Program-made: the position numbers and the translations under genes
NCBI RefSeq assembly: GCF_003633755.1
Contig: NZ_RBIL01000002.1
Location: 868,001-932,000 of the forward strand
Length of the DNA stretch: 64,000 nt
Direction: 5' to 3'
From: Solirubrobacter pauli
Lineage (GTDB): Bacteria > Actinomycetota > Thermoleophilia > Solirubrobacterales > Solirubrobacteraceae
Shown: piece by piece, positions 61,699 to 64,000 of the stretch
How positions within the stretch are numbered: the stretch's first letter is position 1
How the letters are laid out: each line of letters starts with the position of its first letter
Notes under the pieces: model-generated
What the model was told of the DNA's origin: nothing
Seen by the model: the letters and a program-made list of their open reading frames with translations, nothing else
The model's database searches: none

Positions 61699-62066
61699 CG
61701 CGGCGGCGCGAACGCGCCTTGGAACCCGGTGAACGCGGCCTGCCAGCCACTGCGCGCGGCCGCCGCGCCGGCCTGCCAGCCGCTCTGGGCGGCGGCGGCG
61801 CCGGCCTGCCAGCCGCTCCGCGCGGCGTCCGCACCGGCCTGCCAGCCGGCGAGGCCCGCCTGCCAGCCGGCGAGCCCGGCGTCCCAGCCGGTCTGCGCGG
61901 CGGCGATGCCGGCCTGCCAGCCGTCGATCGCGGCGGCCGTGCCGGCCGCCTGCGCGGGCGGGGGCGTCGCCGGCGGCGCGGCGGCGTGCGCCCCGGCCAC
62001 CGGTCCGGCGGCGGCGATCGCGCCGGCCAAGGCCGTCAGGGTCACGACCCGCTTGAGCGTGGACAT
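61695..62066 (-). CDS. Secreted Trp-containing 7/11-residue repeat protein
   Basis: A 123-residue exported protein: signal peptide (VVTLTALAGAIAAAGPVAGAHA), a Pro/Ala linker, then seven consecutive GW(Q/D)A-headed units alternating 11 and 7 residues (GWQAGIAAAQT, GWDAGLA, GWQAGLA, GWQAGADAARS, GWQAGAAAAQS, GWQAGAAAARS, GWQAAFTGFQG). Such spacing gives an amphipathic helix with Trp along one face, as in lipid-surface proteins. ATG at 62066 follows AAAGGAG at 8 nt. Function unknown; it shares an operon with the membrane protein downstream. Confidence 0.7.
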   Translation of the reverse strand: MSTLKRVVTLTALAGAIAAAGPVAGAHAAAPPATPPPAQAAGTAAAIDGWQAGIAAAQTGWDAGLAGWQAGLAGWQAGADAARSGWQAGAAAAQSGWQAGAAAARSGWQAAFTGFQGAFAPPR

Positions 62067-62193
62067 AGAACCGTCTCCTTTCACCGCGCGCCTGAGGCGC
62101 GACGGCGCTTGCGTGTTCAGGTTGCGCACAGTCGATGCTGGAGCCCGCGGGGAGGGGTCACGCCTGTCCCCGCGTCCGGTCGGCGCTGACCGC

Positions 62194-63486
62194 TTAGCCC
62201 TCATCGGTGGGCCAGGCGAGCACGCCGCGGAACAGCGCCAGGAACTGCTCGGCCGCGGTGCGGTCGAACTCGGCGTGGCGGTAGCGCAGCGTCAGGTGCA
62301 TGCGGCCGCCGTGCGTGAGCACGCCGAGGGCCGCGCCGAGCGGCATCCGGCCGGGGGGCGAGAAGCGGACCGCCTGCACGGCACCGGGCAGTGGCGGCAG
62401 CGTCCCGAGGTTCGACAAGCTCGCCGTGTCGACCACGACGTCGCCCGTCAGCGGGATCAGGTCGACGAGCCGGTGCTTGGTGGCGATCGTCGAGAGGCTC
62501 GGGCCGGCGAGCAGGTCGACGACCACGCCCGCCAGCCCGTGGCGCTTGATCTCGCTCGTCTGCGCCGCGACCGCTTCGGCGGTGGCGCGGACGCCGTGCG
62601 GCGCGATCGGCATGACGATGCTCACGTAGGAGGCGAAGTTGCCGACGACCTCGTCCCGCCACGCCGGCGGCCGCAGGTTGACCGGCATCGTGAGCGTGAT
62701 CGGCCACGCCCGGCGCCCGTGTGCGACGTTCCAGCGCCGCGCCGTCACCGCCAGCGCGGCGAGCAGGACGTCGTTGACCGTGGCGCCCTCGGGCCGGGCG
62801 CGCACGAGCGCGTCGGTCTCCGCGGCGGTCAGCGCCGTGTGCGCGACCCCGTACCCCGGCCGGTCCTCGCCCCCGGAGCGCGCGAGCCGGGCCGGTGGCA
62901 CCGCGGTTGCGGCGGCGTGGCGCAGGATCGCCCCGCGGCGCAGATGCCGGTCCGCGGGCGTCTTGGCTCCTGCGAGCTGCGTCACGTCGCGCACGGCGAG
63001 CGGGTCCAGCAGCGGTGCGGGATCGGTCTCGCCCGCGTACGCGAGCAGGATCGAGCGCATCAACCGCGCCGCGGCGATCCCGTCGCCGGCCGCATGGTGG
63101 AGGTTCAGGACCAGCGCGTCGCCGTCCGGGCCGTGCGCGAGGAGGACCGCGAACGGCGGTGCGGTCGTGAGGATGGGGGAGCGGCCCAGCAGCGCTTCGC
63201 GCGCCGCGTCGACGTCGGCCTCGGTCGCGCACTCGGCGACGGTCAGCGGGACGGCGGGCGACTCCGCGATCCGCCAGTGGTAGCGACGGTCGTAGGGGCG
63301 GGCGTCGGCGAGGGAAGCTCGGGCGATCGGGTTCCGGCGCATGGCGGCCGCGATTGCGCTCGCGAGCCGGTCGGCGTCGAGGCGCTCGCTGAGCAGAGCC
63401 TCGAAGTGGACGTTCCATGGCTCGGCGTCCCGATCCAGGACGAGGAAGTGCTCGTCGAGTCGATCCAGCGGAACGGTGTTGGCCAT
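62194..63486 (-). CDS. WS/DGAT-like or condensation-domain acyltransferase
   Basis: A 430-residue protein of the acyl-CoA acyltransferase/condensation superfamily. The N-terminal PLDRLDEHFLVLDRDAEPWN matches the PLDxxFLxLE lead of wax-ester synthase/diacylglycerol acyltransferases, and the active site HHAAGDG (130-136, HHxxxDG) is intact. TVNDVLLAALAVTARRW and SNLGTLPPLPG are further blocks. It may make triacylglycerols, wax esters or an acylated polyketide. It is a lone gene; ATG 63486 is preferred (in-frame ATG at 63513 is possible). Confidence 0.8.
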   Translation of the reverse strand: MANTVPLDRLDEHFLVLDRDAEPWNVHFEALLSERLDADRLASAIAAAMRRNPIARASLADARPYDRRYHWRIAESPAVPLTVAECATEADVDAAREALLGRSPILTTAPPFAVLLAHGPDGDALVLNLHHAAGDGIAAARLMRSILLAYAGETDPAPLLDPLAVRDVTQLAGAKTPADRHLRRGAILRHAAATAVPPARLARSGGEDRPGYGVAHTALTAAETDALVRARPEGATVNDVLLAALAVTARRWNVAHGRRAWPITLTMPVNLRPPAWRDEVVGNFASYVSIVMPIAPHGVRATAEAVAAQTSEIKRHGLAGVVVDLLAGPSLSTIATKHRLVDLIPLTGDVVVDTASLSNLGTLPPLPGAVQAVRFSPPGRMPLGAALGVLTHGGRMHLTLRYRHAEFDRTAAEQFLALFRGVLAWPTDEG

Positions 63487-63569
63487 GGATCCAGCGTGTA
63501 CGGCGTCCGGCACGAGACGCTGGACCAGAGGGCCCGCCGGCGCCGTCCGTGGGGCCGGGACCGATCACG

Positions 63570-64000
63570 TCAGTGCGCGTGCACGGGCTCCAGCGCCTCC
63601 TCGGGAAGCGCGCCCGCGAGCTGCGCGCGCGAGCTGATCCCGAGCTTGGCGAAGATCTTGCTCAGGTGGTACTCGACCGTACGTGGGCTGATGTACAGGC
63701 GCGTGCCGATCTCGGCGTTCGTCATCCCGTCCGACGCGCACTGGGCGATCTGCCACTCGCGCTCGGTGAGCCCGTCGCCGGCCTGCGTGCCGCGTTGGCG
63801 CGCCGTGCTGCCCGTCGCGCGCAGCTCCTGGGCGCTGCGCTCCGCGAAGGCGCGCGCGTCCATGCCCACGAACTGCGAGTGGGCGTCGAGCAGCATCGCG
63901 CGCGCGTCCCGTCGCCGGCGTTCGCGGCGGAGCGCCTCGCCGTACAGCAGCTTGGCGCGGGCCAGCATCGGCAGGACGCGGGCGCGGGCGAGCCGGGCGA
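63570..64000 (-). CDS. LAL-type LuxR regulator, C-terminal part (runs off right edge)
   Basis: The last 142 residues of a large LuxR regulator. LLYGEALRRERRRRDARAML, then LTEREWQIAQCASDGMTNAE and SPRTVEYHLSKIFAKLGISS are close to the end of the LAL protein at 20503-23217. The N-terminal ATPase part is outside the window. It is followed on the same strand, 84 bp later, by the WS/DGAT-like gene, which it may control. Confidence 0.88.
   Translation of the reverse strand, partial: ARLARARVLPMLARAKLLYGEALRRERRRRDARAMLLDAHSQFVGMDARAFAERSAQELRATGSTARQRGTQAGDGLTEREWQIAQCASDGMTNAEIGTRLYISPRTVEYHLSKIFAKLGISSRAQLAGALPEEALEPVHAH

Overview
The window is very GC-rich, densely coded bacterial DNA with short intergenic gaps. 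It looks like chromosome of a soil actinobacterium of the Solirubrobacterales (class Thermoleophilia, Solirubrobacter-like). This rests on gene style rather than a marker gene: a collagen-like protein with the N-terminal 'LAPNSVTTTTIA...AKLAPNSV' segment typical of that order, many secreted beta-rich proteins with Ala-rich signal peptides, LAL-type LuxR regulators, GntR/FCD, PucR and AcoR-like GAF regulators, and few U-rich terminators. No rRNA, tRNA, CRISPR array, insertion sequence, phage gene or integrase was found.

Layout. 1-8 kb: plant-polymer degradation on the minus strand. A secreted GH67 alpha-glucuronidase (cut by the left edge) follows a GntR regulator, after a 1284-residue CBM35/PA14/propeller/DUF1080 protein. 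8-14.4 kb: a chemoreceptor, a degenerate PlsC-like protein, two Ser/Thr kinases (one with an excalibur-like ectodomain, one with degenerate catalytic motifs) and a seven-bladed FG-GAP protein. 14.4-19.2 kb: a LysR regulator divergent from an oxalate decarboxylase, an AcoR-like GAF regulator, a gene-poor stretch and an orphan GvpL/F. 19.2-24 kb: a secreted protein with a paralogue at 48.4 kb, a LAL regulator and a YoaK-type membrane protein. 24-29.1 kb: a PH-like protein, a degenerate Gcl-like ThDP enzyme and a GntR regulator in one operon, divergent from a MoeA-PBP fusion and a 72-residue protein; an identical 15-bp sequence overlaps the start codons of the GntR and MoeA-PBP genes.

29-39 kb: pyruvate kinase, a CHASE-PAS-GAF-GAF histidine kinase, NAD malic enzyme, a zinc metallopeptidase lipoprotein, a PucR regulator and a PHB-depolymerase-like esterase. 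39-45.5 kb: small secreted proteins, a collagen-like protein, a DrrAB-type ABC exporter and asparagine synthase. 45.5-48.2 kb: a tight operon of NmrA-like oxidoreductase, NarL-type response regulator, phasin and PhaB. 48.4-56.2 kb: secreted proteins (including a trypsin-like protease and a CAP-domain protein), a PhaA-type thiolase and a methyltransferase. 56.3-64 kb: a Gly/Arg/Asp repeat protein, a phasin divergent from PhaC, small secreted and repeat proteins, a WS/DGAT-like acyltransferase and a second LAL regulator cut by the right edge.

The clearest theme is carbon storage. PhaA, PhaB, PhaC, two phasins and a PHB-depolymerase-like esterase are scattered over 25 kb, and a WS/DGAT-type enzyme suggests a second neutral-lipid reserve; pyruvate kinase and malic enzyme act at the pyruvate node that feeds acetyl-CoA. 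The second theme is an unusual secretome: three otherwise different exported proteins share a C-terminal module of about 95 residues, and several small exported repeat proteins match no family I know.
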